In this document: positions 25,555 to 33,362 of the stretch, piece after piece
Numbering within the stretch: the stretch's first letter is position 1
Layout: each line of letters starts with the position of its first letter
DNA from: Acrocarpospora catenulata
GTDB lineage: Bacteria; Actinomycetota; Actinomycetes; Streptosporangiales; Streptosporangiaceae
Assembly: GCF_018476525.1 (NCBI RefSeq)
Contig: NZ_JAHCST010000019.1
Coordinates: forward strand, 18,090-82,089
Reading direction: 5' to 3'
DNA length: 64,000 bases
Position numbers and translations under genes: made by a program
Notes under the pieces: model-generated
What the model was told of the DNA's origin: nothing
What the model saw: only the letters and a program-made list of their open reading frames with translations
The model's database searches: none

Positions 25555-25692
25555 GCCGCGCTGGTAGGCCCGATCAGTTCCGAGATCACCAACAGCAGGT
25601 CATCCAGACGGTCCCCCCTCAGCTCCCCACAGATGCGCCGGGCGAAATCGGGCGCCTGGGGGACCGCGATCGCTGTACCGGGGATCCACAGG
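25555..25692 (-). pseudogene. fragment of a histidine-kinase-like (anti-sigma-factor type) ATPase gene
   Basis: On the minus strand the frame reads LWIPGTAIAVPQAPDFARR and then DRLDDLLLVISELIG. This matches the start of the small RsbW-like ATP-binding proteins common in actinomycetes (PG...AVPxARxFVR ... DDAxLLVSELVTNA). It runs into antisense of the neighbouring membrane gene without the ATP-binding N, G1 and G2 boxes, so only about 45 codons remain. No start codon or ribosome site was found. Confidence 0.45.
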
Positions 25693-26580
25693 TCAAGATG
25701 GGGCGAGGCGTAGCATCTGGTCGCGGACGTGGTCGTCCAGGTCGGCCTGGAGCATGCCGTTGTTGATGGCGGGGACGCAGTTCATTGAGATCGTTACCGC
25801 GGCGGCCGGTCCTTCCGGATAATCGAATATGAGGCGGATGCCGCGTTCGTTAACGCCGCCAAGCCCTTGGCGTGTGTTCTGGCTCGGCACGGTGTCCAGG
25901 GAGTTCAGTGTCTTGGCCAGGTCGCGGGCGATGTCCCTGCCGTGCCGTTTCCGGTAGGGCGGCCTTGCGTACGTGGCGTCCCTGCACACGGTGAGTCGGC
26001 CGGGTCGTCCTGAAACCATCTGTTTGTCCTGATCCTTTCGGTCGCCGGGGCCCCGGCAGGGGTCGTCCGGCGGTACGGGCCGCCAAATTCCGTCCTTGTA
26101 GGCGGTGGTGATGGCGGACCCGGTGTACGAGTTGCTGCCGACCGTGCCGTTGGTCGTCCTCACGCAGTGGTTGACCTCCTCGGCGCTGCCCACCCACAGG
26201 GCGTGGCCATTGGGGTAGGCGAACCGGATGAGGTAGTTGGTCATCGGTCCCCCCGGAGAGCCGGGGACGAGCGACTCCGCCGCGCCGTCGATGTCGGCGG
26301 CGGCGGGTACCCAGCCGCCGATGTCGTTGCCGCCCCAGCGCTGCGGGCAGGTGGACGGTACGGGCAGTGACTCGCTGACCGATCCCGAGAGCACCACAGC
26401 CGCTGTACAGACCCCGGCCGCCGCGAGGCCGAGACTGATCCAATTGGAAAGCTTCACAGTTCGTAGACGCGATTCCTGTTCGATCGGTTCGCTTCCCTTG
26501 TCCCAACGCGACGGCACGGCGTGCTGCCGACGACTGCTTTCGTCGCTTTCGTACCACCCCTCCCTTCCTGTACAGTTCAA
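25693..26580 (-). CDS. unrecognised single-anchor exported protein
   Basis: This protein has up to 295 residues and was not recognised. A hydrophobic segment, WISLGLAAAGVCTAAVVLSG, follows a charged N terminus (PIEQESRLRTVKLSN), so it is probably anchored or secreted. Four or more Cys (STCPQRW, VNHCVRTT, DDPCRGPG, LTVCRD and ISMNCVP) suggest disulfides outside the cell. The start is uncertain: TTG 26580 gives the longest form, while GTG 26517 and GTG 26457 are in frame and closer to the membrane segment; none has a good ribosome site. It is divergent from the zinc-type uptake operon, six bases away if TTG 26580 is used, so the two would share a promoter region. Confidence 0.55.
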   Translation of the reverse strand: MNCTGREGWYESDESSRRQHAVPSRWDKGSEPIEQESRLRTVKLSNWISLGLAAAGVCTAAVVLSGSVSESLPVPSTCPQRWGGNDIGGWVPAAADIDGAAESLVPGSPGGPMTNYLIRFAYPNGHALWVGSAEEVNHCVRTTNGTVGSNSYTGSAITTAYKDGIWRPVPPDDPCRGPGDRKDQDKQMVSGRPGRLTVCRDATYARPPYRKRHGRDIARDLAKTLNSLDTVPSQNTRQGLGGVNERGIRLIFDYPEGPAAAVTISMNCVPAINNGMLQADLDDHVRDQMLRLAPS

Positions 26581-26602
26581 CGACTATGAAAATCATTTCC
26601 AT
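26571..26602 (+). promoter_or_regulatory. Zur-type operator overlapping the start codon of the uptake operon, with a leaderless promoter
   Basis: TATGAAAATCATTTCCA (26585-26601) matches the actinobacterial Zur box core TGAAAATCATTTTCA with one mismatch. The sequence is also the first codons ATG AAA ATC ATT TCC. AAA and ATT are rare choices in this GC-rich genome, so the operator may be constraining codon use. TACAGT at 26571-26576 sits where a -10 element would make a leaderless mRNA, and there is no ribosome site. Confidence 0.6.
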
Positions 26603-27587
26603 CGGGACGGTCGGAAGCCTGCTGGTGACTCTTGCCGCCTGTGCGGGCCCCGGTGGCGCGTCCTCCAGCGGTCCCACCGGGGCTCCCCCGCGCGCCGCTG
26701 TGGAGCTGACCAGCTGCGGCCTGCCTGTTCGCCTCACCTCACCGCCGCGGCGGGCGGTCTCCATGGAGCAGAACGCGACGGAGATCATGCTGACGCTGGG
26801 CCTCGCGGACCGGATGGTCGGTACGGCCTATCGGACGGACCCGGTGCTCGACGAGCTCAAGAGCGACTACGACAAGGTCCCCGTCCTGGCCGACCAGTAT
26901 CCCGGCCGTGAGGCCCTGCTTGCCGCCGCTCCCGACTTCATCTACTCGATGCGCGCCTCCGCCTACGCCCCCGACGCCGGCGGCACACGTCAGGACCTGG
27001 CCAAGCTCGGCGTGCCGGCCTACCTGTCCGCCAACGACTGTGAGGACCGCGCGCTGATCCCGGCCTCGCTGTCGTTCGAGGCCGTCTTCGCCGAGATCGG
27101 TGACATCGCAAAAATCTTCGATGTCGAGGACCGCGGCCGCGACGTGGTGGCCGACCTGCGCCGACGTCTGGACACCGCCAAGGCCGCAGCTCACATCGGG
27201 ACGAACACGAAACTGATGTGGTACTACTCCGGCACCAAGACCCCCGCCATCGCCGGTCGCGGAGGGCTCCCCGATACCATCAGCACGTTCCTCGGCGCCG
27301 AAAACGCGTTCCCCGACATCACCCAGCAATGGGCGGAGGGCGACTGGGAGACGATCGCCCGGCGCGACCCCGACGTGATCGTGCTCGCCGACCTCACCCG
27401 TGGCGGCGAGGGCGACAGCGCCGAGACCAAGAAGGCGTTCCTGCGGTCCGATCCCGTCGCATCCGAGCTCACCGCCGTCAAGAACGACCGCTTCATTGTC
27501 GTGCCCGGCTCGGCCATGGATCCCTCGATCAGAAGCGTCAGCGCCGTGGAGCAAGTCAGCAAGGGCCTGCAGGACCTCTATCGCTGA
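26586..27587 (+). CDS. metallophore ABC transporter substrate-binding lipoprotein (FecB/BtuF type)
   Basis: This 333-residue protein has a lipoprotein signal with lipobox LAAC. The fold is the class III helix-linked binding protein used for Fe-siderophores, cobalamin and related chelates: RAVSMEQNATEIMLTLGL, PDFIYSMRAS, DVIVLADLTRG and a final VEQVSKGLQDLY. The Zur-type box at its start codon argues for a zinc-responsive role, perhaps uptake of a zincophore. It is the first gene of a four-gene unit with methyltransferase, permease and ATPase. Iron-siderophore or cobalamin uptake remains possible if the operator is not real. Confidence 0.87.
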   Translation: MKIISIGTVGSLLVTLAACAGPGGASSSGPTGAPPRAAVELTSCGLPVRLTSPPRRAVSMEQNATEIMLTLGLADRMVGTAYRTDPVLDELKSDYDKVPVLADQYPGREALLAAAPDFIYSMRASAYAPDAGGTRQDLAKLGVPAYLSANDCEDRALIPASLSFEAVFAEIGDIAKIFDVEDRGRDVVADLRRRLDTAKAAAHIGTNTKLMWYYSGTKTPAIAGRGGLPDTISTFLGAENAFPDITQQWAEGDWETIARRDPDVIVLADLTRGGEGDSAETKKAFLRSDPVASELTAVKNDRFIVVPGSAMDPSIRSVSAVEQVSKGLQDLYR

Positions 27588-27694
27588 TCTGCGGCGGAGC
27601 CCGCCTGCCGTACCCGCCCGGGCCGACGTCCGCGGAAGGGCCAGCCCGCGGCCCATCCGGCATCCCCCACCCTCGCCTTCCCCAGGAGACCCCG

Positions 27695-28462
27695 ATGACC
27701 GTTTCCCTCACCCCACCGACCTTCGAGGACCTGCTCTCCCAATGGGAGCGGCAGCAGGCCGCCTACGTGGCCCACCGGGAGAGCCGCTTCCAGGTCATGC
27801 TGGACGTGCTCGACCTCCTCTGCCCGGCCGATCCCACGGTGCTCGACCTGGCCTGTGGGCCCGGGTCGATCGCCGACCGAGTGCTGCACCGATTCCCGGG
27901 CGCGCGAGCGGTGGCCACCGACTACGATCCGGTCCTGGCGCAGATCGCCCGGTCCGTGCTCGCACGGCACGACGGTCGCGCCACCGTGGTCGAAGCCGAC
28001 CTGGTGAGCGCCGACTGGTCATCAGCCCTGTCGGCGTGGACCTTCGACGCCGTGCTCAGCTCCACGGCGCTGCACTGGCTGTCGCCCGGGCAGTTGCTGG
28101 CCCTCTACACCGAGCTCGCGCGGCTGCTGCCGCCAGGGGCCGTGCTGCTCAACGCCGACCACCTGCGCTTCGGTGGGGACCGGCAGGTCCTGCGGCGGCT
28201 GTCGGCCGAGCACGACTCCGCCGTCCAACGGGAGGCGTTTGCCGGCGGCGCCGCCACCTGGGAACAGTGGTGGGAACTGGCCGCCCGCCACCCCGAGCTC
28301 GCCCCCCTGCTACCCGAGCGCGAGCGGCGCTTCGCCGACCGCCCGCCACAGCCACTCGCACCGCTGGAGTTCCACCTCGCGGCCCTGCGGACCGCCGGGT
28401 TCACGGAGGTGGGCACCGTATGGCAGTACCTGGATGACTACGTCGTCTTCGCCCGGCGATGA
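27695..28462 (+). CDS. class I SAM-dependent methyltransferase within the metallophore uptake operon
   Basis: The protein has 255 residues. Motif I VLDLACGPGSIADRVL and VATDYDPVLAQIA (acidic residue binding the SAM ribose) are clear, followed by AVLSSTALHWLSP and AELARLLPPGAVLLNADH. ATG 27695 has AGGAGA (27684-27689) five bases upstream. Its stop overlaps the permease start (ATGATC, one frame shift apart), so it is translated with the transporter. It could modify the imported metallophore or a biosynthetic intermediate. The substrate is unknown. A gap of 107 bases before it holds no other gene. Confidence 0.85.
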   Translation: MTVSLTPPTFEDLLSQWERQQAAYVAHRESRFQVMLDVLDLLCPADPTVLDLACGPGSIADRVLHRFPGARAVATDYDPVLAQIARSVLARHDGRATVVEADLVSADWSSALSAWTFDAVLSSTALHWLSPGQLLALYTELARLLPPGAVLLNADHLRFGGDRQVLRRLSAEHDSAVQREAFAGGAATWEQWWELAARHPELAPLLPERERRFADRPPQPLAPLEFHLAALRTAGFTEVGTVWQYLDDYVVFARR

Positions 28463-29538
28463 TCTCTCACGCACCCCCGCGAACCACAGGACCCGGCCCG
28501 GCGGCGCCAGGCACCGCCGGGCGCGGCAGGCGGTCGGGCGCGGTCTGGCTGGGCGGCGCCGGCCTGCTGGTCCTCCCCATGTCGGTGGCGTTCGCCGTGA
28601 CCGTCGGCGCGGCGGGCCTGTCGATCGGTGAGGTGTTCCGGAGCGTCGCGGCGCACCTGGGCCTGCCGGTGACGTCGCTCCCCCCGCTGCAGGACGCGAT
28701 CGTCTGGGAGTTGCGCCTGCCGCGCGTGTTGCTCGCAGCGCTGGTCGGCGGCGGCCTTGCCGTGTGCGGGGCGGTTCTCCAGGCGTTGACACGCAACCCG
28801 CTGGCCGACCCCTACCTGCTCGGTATCTCCTCCGGCGCCTCTACCGGGGCCGTGGCGGTCCTGATCCTCGGCCTCGGATCCGCCGCCCCCCTGACCACGG
28901 GGGCCTTCGCCGGCAGCGTCGTGGCCTTCTGCTGCGTTCTCGCGTTGGCCGGCGCGGGGATGACGAGTTCCGTCCGCGTCGTCTTGGCCGGGGTCGCGGT
29001 GTCGCAACTGTTCAGCGCGGTGACCAGCCTGATCGTCATCTGGGCCGGCGACGCGCAGAGCACGCGGAGCGTGACGTTCTGGCTGCTGGGCTCGCTCGCC
29101 TCGGCGAGCTGGGGCGGCGCCGCCCTGTGCGCGGCGGCCGCCGGGATCGCCCTGGCCCTCTGCTGGGCCGCCGCCCCCGCCCTGGACGCCTTCGCCTTCG
29201 GGCGCGAAGCCGCCGCCTCCCTGGGTGTCTCCCCGGCAAGGACACAGCTCACGCTGCTGGTCACCACCGCGCTGAGCACATCGGCTCTGGTGGCCGCGAG
29301 CGGAGCGATCGGGTTTGTGGGTTTGATCGTGCCGCACGCCGTGCGATTCGTGGTCGGCTCCCGCCACCGCATCCTGCTTCCGGCCTGCGCCGTGTACGGG
29401 GCGATCTTCTTGCTGTGGGCCGACACCGCCGCGCGGGCGCTGTTCGCCCCTCGGGAGATACCCGTCGGCGTACTCACCGCGCTGATCGGCGTGCCCGTCT
29501 TCGCGGCCGTCATGCGCCGAAGGAGCACCGCGAGATGA
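28459..29538 (+). CDS. FecCD-family metallophore ABC transporter permease
   Basis: This 359-residue protein has about ten membrane segments and the family markers WELRLPRVLLAALVGGGLAVCGAVLQALTRNPLADPYLLGISSGAS, GVAVSQLFSAVTSLIVIW, ASLGVSPARTQL and GFVGLIVPHAVRF. It forms the channel for the chelate delivered by the upstream lipoprotein. Its start overlaps the methyltransferase stop and its stop overlaps the ATPase start (ATGA), indicating tight coupling. Confidence 0.92.
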   Translation: MISHAPPRTTGPGPAAPGTAGRGRRSGAVWLGGAGLLVLPMSVAFAVTVGAAGLSIGEVFRSVAAHLGLPVTSLPPLQDAIVWELRLPRVLLAALVGGGLAVCGAVLQALTRNPLADPYLLGISSGASTGAVAVLILGLGSAAPLTTGAFAGSVVAFCCVLALAGAGMTSSVRVVLAGVAVSQLFSAVTSLIVIWAGDAQSTRSVTFWLLGSLASASWGGAALCAAAAGIALALCWAAAPALDAFAFGREAAASLGVSPARTQLTLLVTTALSTSALVAASGAIGFVGLIVPHAVRFVVGSRHRILLPACAVYGAIFLLWADTAARALFAPREIPVGVLTALIGVPVFAAVMRRRSTAR

Positions 29539-30341
29539 GCCTGGACGCCCACGACCTCACCTGGAGCGCCAACGGCACGCCCATCATCGACGGAATCACG
29601 CTCTCGATACCCCAAGGTCGTCTCACCGGGCTGCTGGGCCCCAATGGAAGCGGGAAGTCGACCCTGCTGCGCCTGCTGGCCGGGCTGCTCCGCCCGCGCA
29701 CGGGAACGGTCCTGTTGGACGGACGCCGGCTCAGCGCGTTACCGCGGCGCGAGGTCGCCCGCCGCCTGGCCGTGGTCGCGCAGGAGACCTCCACCGACGT
29801 CGACATGACTGTCACCGACGTTGTGCTGCTGGGTCGCATCCCGTACAGGACGGGGCTCGCCCGGGTGAGCCGTGACGATCCCGACGACGTGCTGGAGGCC
29901 GAGAAGGCCCTGACCTGGTGCGGCCTGGCCGGTTGGGGAGAGCGCCGATGGTCGACGCTGTCCGGCGGGGAGCGTCAACGTGTCAACATCGCCCGCGCCC
30001 TGGCCCAGCGGCCCACCGAGTTGCTCCTGGACGAGCCGACCAACCACCTCGACATCCACCATCAGCTCGACCTGCTGCGGATGCTGGCCGACGCCCCGAC
30101 CACCGTCATCGCCTCGCTGCATGATCTCAACCTCGCAGCCCAGTATTGCGATCATCTGCTCTTGATGGAGTCCGGGCGCCTGGTCGCCTCCGGTCCGCCG
30201 GCCCAGGTACTGACCGAACAGTGGATGGAACGCGTCTACCGTGTCCGCGCGACGGTGAGCATGTTACCCGATGGCCGCCCCCACCTGCGCTACACCTCGC
30301 TGGACGCCGCCTCTCCTGCCTCCCCGGCGGCGACGCGCTGA
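29535..30341 (+). CDS. metallophore ABC transporter ATP-binding protein
   Basis: This 268-residue protein is a FecE/BtuD-type ATPase: Walker A GPNGSGKST, Q-loop AVVAQETS, signature LSGGERQRVNIARAL, Walker B ELLLDEPTNHLD and the H-loop SLHDLNLAAQYCD. It powers the permease encoded just before. The unit ends with a stem-loop terminator at 30468-30496. Confidence 0.93.
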   Translation: MSLDAHDLTWSANGTPIIDGITLSIPQGRLTGLLGPNGSGKSTLLRLLAGLLRPRTGTVLLDGRRLSALPRREVARRLAVVAQETSTDVDMTVTDVVLLGRIPYRTGLARVSRDDPDDVLEAEKALTWCGLAGWGERRWSTLSGGERQRVNIARALAQRPTELLLDEPTNHLDIHHQLDLLRMLADAPTTVIASLHDLNLAAQYCDHLLLMESGRLVASGPPAQVLTEQWMERVYRVRATVSMLPDGRPHLRYTSLDAASPASPAATR

Positions 30342-30467
30342 CGGTGCCTGTGATGTTGTCGGCGATGTCATACCGTCGGAGATGATCCGGCTTGGACGAT
30401 GCCTTCTCGGGCTGGGTCGTGGGTGTGGGCGACCGGGGGTCGTGGCCTTGCTGATGTGTCAGGCAGA

Positions 30468-30496
30468 ACATGGGGCCGGTCATTGTGGCCGGCCCC
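30468..30496. terminator. bidirectional terminator between convergent transcripts
   Basis: ATGGGGCCGG (30468-30477) pairs perfectly with CCGGCCCCAT (30487-30496) over a nine-base loop, just before the 3' end of the minus-strand secreted protein gene. The rest of the 30342-30505 gap shows nothing else. Confidence 0.7.
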
Positions 30497-30505
30497 ATTG
30501 TTGTG

Positions 30506-32311
30506 TCAGCTCGCGTACGCCTCCAGTTCGAAGATTCGGGCGGCGGTGTCGCTGTCGCTCGTCGGCGTGATCACGTTAAGTCGGATATATCTGGCCGATG
30601 TCGGTGTGAAGGTATGCGTCGTGGTGCTGGCGGTGTTGTTCCGGACCTGGGCGACGTTTGTCCAGTTAGTGCCATTGGTGCTGATCTGGAGGTCGAAGTC
30701 CTTGGTGTTCCAGGACGTCTTCTCGCCACCCGCGCCCGAGTGCCGGAGGACCACCTTGCCGACCGTGGTGGCGTTCTGGAGGTCTACGCGGAGCCACTTG
30801 GAGGTACCGAGGGAGCACCACTTGTCGGAGAGGCCGCCGTTGTAGGTGCCGTTGACCGCCTTGGCCGGGCCTTCGTTGGCCGCGCACTGGCTGTCGGCCG
30901 TGGCGGGCTTGTTCAAGGCCAGGTTGGGGTTGGTGGTCTGCGGGACGTACAGGCGGAGGTCGGTGAGGCTGGCGCTGCCTTCGTAGACGTTGGTGTAGAG
31001 GTCGCCGATGACGAAGTAGTCGGGGTAGGCCGATCCGGCCGGCCACTGGTTGGGCCAGGTGGTGCTGCCGTTGGGCTCGTTCTGGACCAGGCTGGCGTTG
31101 TAGCGGCCGTCGTACTCGCCGGGGGTCACGTTGTAGTGCCAGATGGGGGCATTGTTGACGATGAACGGGCGGTGCATGCGGATGGTGCGCTGGCCGGAGC
31201 GGGCGAAGTTGCCGGTTACCTCCAGGATGTAGCCGGTGGCGTCACGTTCGATGGCGAAGGTGTAGTACTGGTTGGGCATGAGCTCCGGCTGGAGTTCGGC
31301 CGCTGAGGAGAGTTGCTGTTCGGCCACGCCGCCCGAGCACGGGGTCATGAACCACTGGGAGTTGCCGGCCAGGCCGCCGGGGCCGGGGGTCCAATTGGGC
31401 AGGCCGCTGATCCACATGTTGACCGTGTTGAAGTTGCTGTCGCGGTAGTTGTAGTACGTGTTGTTGGCCGCGTTGCAGACCCGGCCGCCGGTGCCGGAGC
31501 CGACGCGGTCGGGGTGCTGGGAGAAGGAGTCCATCAGGACCTTGCGCCGGTAGTGCCAGAAGTGGTTGTTCCGGGGCGCGGGGTTGGCGAAGTCGACGAC
31601 CGCCATGAAGTGGAAGCCGTTGTAGCCGTACACGCCGGACCGTACGTCCTGCCACTCGCAGTACAGGACCGAGGCGTTGCCGGACCAGCCGGGTGAGCGG
31701 GAGCCCTCACCCCAGGGGTGCTGGGTCTTGCAGCCGGTGTTGCTGTAGCCGTTGGTCCGGTTGTTGTAGGTGATCGAGCCGTTCCGCTTGCCGCCGAAGT
31801 CGAGGGTCTTCAGTTTGTACTCGACCCGGTACCGGTCGGGCAGCGCGTTGGTGGGGCGGAGGATGACGCCGCCGGTGTGATCGGGCACGTTCATCACGGC
31901 CACGCTCTCCGAGCCGAGTTGCTGGGTGGTGAGCGTGGGCGGGTTCTCGATGACCCCGTCCTTGTTCCAGTCCCTGGCCGACAGGGAGGCGGTCAGCCAG
32001 CCGTTCTGGCCGACGGGGAACTCCTTGCGGTAGGTGGAGAAGGAGTTGAGCGCCGTGGTCCAGGCGGGGCCGTAGTCGTTGCGGTACCACTGTCCTGGGT
32101 CGTCCATGATCGTGTCGAACGAGGTGGCGTAGGTGTCCCGGGTCCACCCGACATTGCCGGGGTTGAGCGGCGCGGTGAAGGTCTCGTTGTAGAGGAGGGT
32201 CCAGCCAGGGCGGGTCGGGTCGTCGGCCACCGCGGGGGAGCTGGTCATGGTGAGGCCGGACAGCACGAGGGCCGTGGCCAGGGTCGTACGGCGTGCGACT
32301 CTCTTTTTCAT
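30506..32311 (-). CDS. secreted protein with C-terminal CBM32/F5-8C carbohydrate-binding domain
   Basis: The protein has 601 residues. The N terminus MKKRVARRTTLATALVLSGL...AVADD is a signal peptide. Residues 35-460 form a beta-rich domain (GWTLLYNETFTAPL, VEYKLKTLDFGGKRNGSITY, WHYNVTPGEYDGRYNASLVQ) that looks like a concanavalin-type jelly roll but was not matched to a named enzyme family. From about 465, LALNKPATADSQCAANEG, KWLRVDLQNATTVGKVVL and ARYIRLNVITPTSD are typical of a CBM32/discoidin domain that binds galactose- or fucose-type sugars. AAGGA precedes ATG 32311. It is the last gene of the IclR-to-transporter unit, after a hairpin at 32336-32367, so it probably binds or cuts the glycan whose sugar the transporter imports. 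Confidence 0.72.
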   Translation of the reverse strand: MKKRVARRTTLATALVLSGLTMTSSPAVADDPTRPGWTLLYNETFTAPLNPGNVGWTRDTYATSFDTIMDDPGQWYRNDYGPAWTTALNSFSTYRKEFPVGQNGWLTASLSARDWNKDGVIENPPTLTTQQLGSESVAVMNVPDHTGGVILRPTNALPDRYRVEYKLKTLDFGGKRNGSITYNNRTNGYSNTGCKTQHPWGEGSRSPGWSGNASVLYCEWQDVRSGVYGYNGFHFMAVVDFANPAPRNNHFWHYRRKVLMDSFSQHPDRVGSGTGGRVCNAANNTYYNYRDSNFNTVNMWISGLPNWTPGPGGLAGNSQWFMTPCSGGVAEQQLSSAAELQPELMPNQYYTFAIERDATGYILEVTGNFARSGQRTIRMHRPFIVNNAPIWHYNVTPGEYDGRYNASLVQNEPNGSTTWPNQWPAGSAYPDYFVIGDLYTNVYEGSASLTDLRLYVPQTTNPNLALNKPATADSQCAANEGPAKAVNGTYNGGLSDKWCSLGTSKWLRVDLQNATTVGKVVLRHSGAGGEKTSWNTKDFDLQISTNGTNWTNVAQVRNNTASTTTHTFTPTSARYIRLNVITPTSDSDTAARIFELEAYAS

Positions 32312-32335
32312 TTTTCCTTCTTGAGGGGGTTGGGG

Positions 32336-32367
32336 GACTGGGTGGCGTCGCCGTCCGCCACCCAGTC
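32336..32367. other. perfect 12-bp stem-loop between two genes of the same operon
   Basis: GACTGGGTGGCG (32336-32347) pairs with CGCCACCCAGTC (32356-32367), with an eight-base loop and no T-run on the minus strand. Lying after the substrate-binding-protein gene, it may stabilise that upstream mRNA or partly terminate before the secreted protein gene. Confidence 0.6.
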
Positions 32368-32376
32368 ACGAGAAGA

Positions 32377-33342
32377 TCAGAAGCTGCCGTCGGGGTTCTG
32401 GAACTGCGCTGCGTTCTCCTTCGTGACTCGGGGGGAGGGCACCACAGTGTCCTTCTCGACCTGGGCGCCGCTGAGGATGTCCACCGCGCGGTCCAGGCCC
32501 ATGGCGCCGATGATGTCGGCATCGTTGAGGCCGGTGACCAGGTAGTTGGTGCCGTCCAGGATGGCCTGCAGGGCCTCGGCCTGACCGTCCACGCCGGCGA
32601 TGATGATCTGCTCGGACTTGCCGGCGTCCGCGATGGCGCGCTGCGCGCCCAGGCACATCGCGTCGTTCTCGCAGAACACCGCCTTCAGGTCGGCGTTGGT
32701 GGCGAGCAGGCTCTCCATCACGGTCAGGCCGCCGTCGGAGCCCCAGTTGCCGAAGTCGGGGGCCTCCACCAGGGTGATGCCGGGCTTGGTGGACAGCACC
32801 GACTTGACGCCGTTGGTGCGGGCCAGGCCGATGCTGTTGTCGGCCGGGCCGCCCTTGATGATGCCGACCTTGCCGCCGTCCGGGAGCTTCTCGGCCAGGA
32901 ACTCGCCGTTCTGGCGGCCGATGGCCTCGTTGTCGGGGCCGATCCAGCTGGTGTACTCGCCGGTGGCGAACTTGCGGTCCACCAGCACCACCGGCTTGCC
33001 GGCCGCCTTGATGGAGTTGAGCACCGCCGGGGCCGACTCCAGCGGCCCGCCGGAGATGATGATCGCGTCCACGTTCTTGCTCAGCAGGTCCTCCACGTTG
33101 GAGGCCAGCTTGGCGGCGTCACCACCCGCGTCGGTGCTGAGGATGTCGATGTTGCCCTTCTTCTGGGCCTGGGCGGCGATGGCCTTGTCCATGCCGCTGA
33201 AGTAGGGGCCGCTGAGCATGAAGTTGGCCACGCCGATGGTGTGCTTGCCACCGCCGCCGGCGGCGGTCTCCGGTTCGGAGGAACAGCCGGCCAGTACCAC
33301 GGCGGCGGCCACCAACAGGCCCGCGAGCCTCTTTGTGATCAT
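32377..33342 (-). CDS. sugar ABC transporter substrate-binding lipoprotein, ribose/xylose type
   Basis: This 321-residue protein has lipobox LAGC (VVLAGCSSEP). The body is an RbsB-like binding protein: HTIGVANFMLSGPYF, ILSTDAGGDAAKLASNVEDLL, VDAIIISGGPLESA, GKVGIIKGGPADNS, NADLKAVFCENDAMCLGAQRAI and IIIAGVDGQAEAL. GGGAGAG lies eight bases before the ATG. It is encoded 20 bases after the permease and belongs to a second complete sugar ABC system in the window. Confidence 0.92.
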   Translation of the reverse strand: MITKRLAGLLVAAAVVLAGCSSEPETAAGGGGKHTIGVANFMLSGPYFSGMDKAIAAQAQKKGNIDILSTDAGGDAAKLASNVEDLLSKNVDAIIISGGPLESAPAVLNSIKAAGKPVVLVDRKFATGEYTSWIGPDNEAIGRQNGEFLAEKLPDGGKVGIIKGGPADNSIGLARTNGVKSVLSTKPGITLVEAPDFGNWGSDGGLTVMESLLATNADLKAVFCENDAMCLGAQRAIADAGKSEQIIIAGVDGQAEALQAILDGTNYLVTGLNDADIIGAMGLDRAVDILSGAQVEKDTVVPSPRVTKENAAQFQNPDGSF

Positions 33343-33362
33343 GGTATTTCTCTCCCGGGGGG

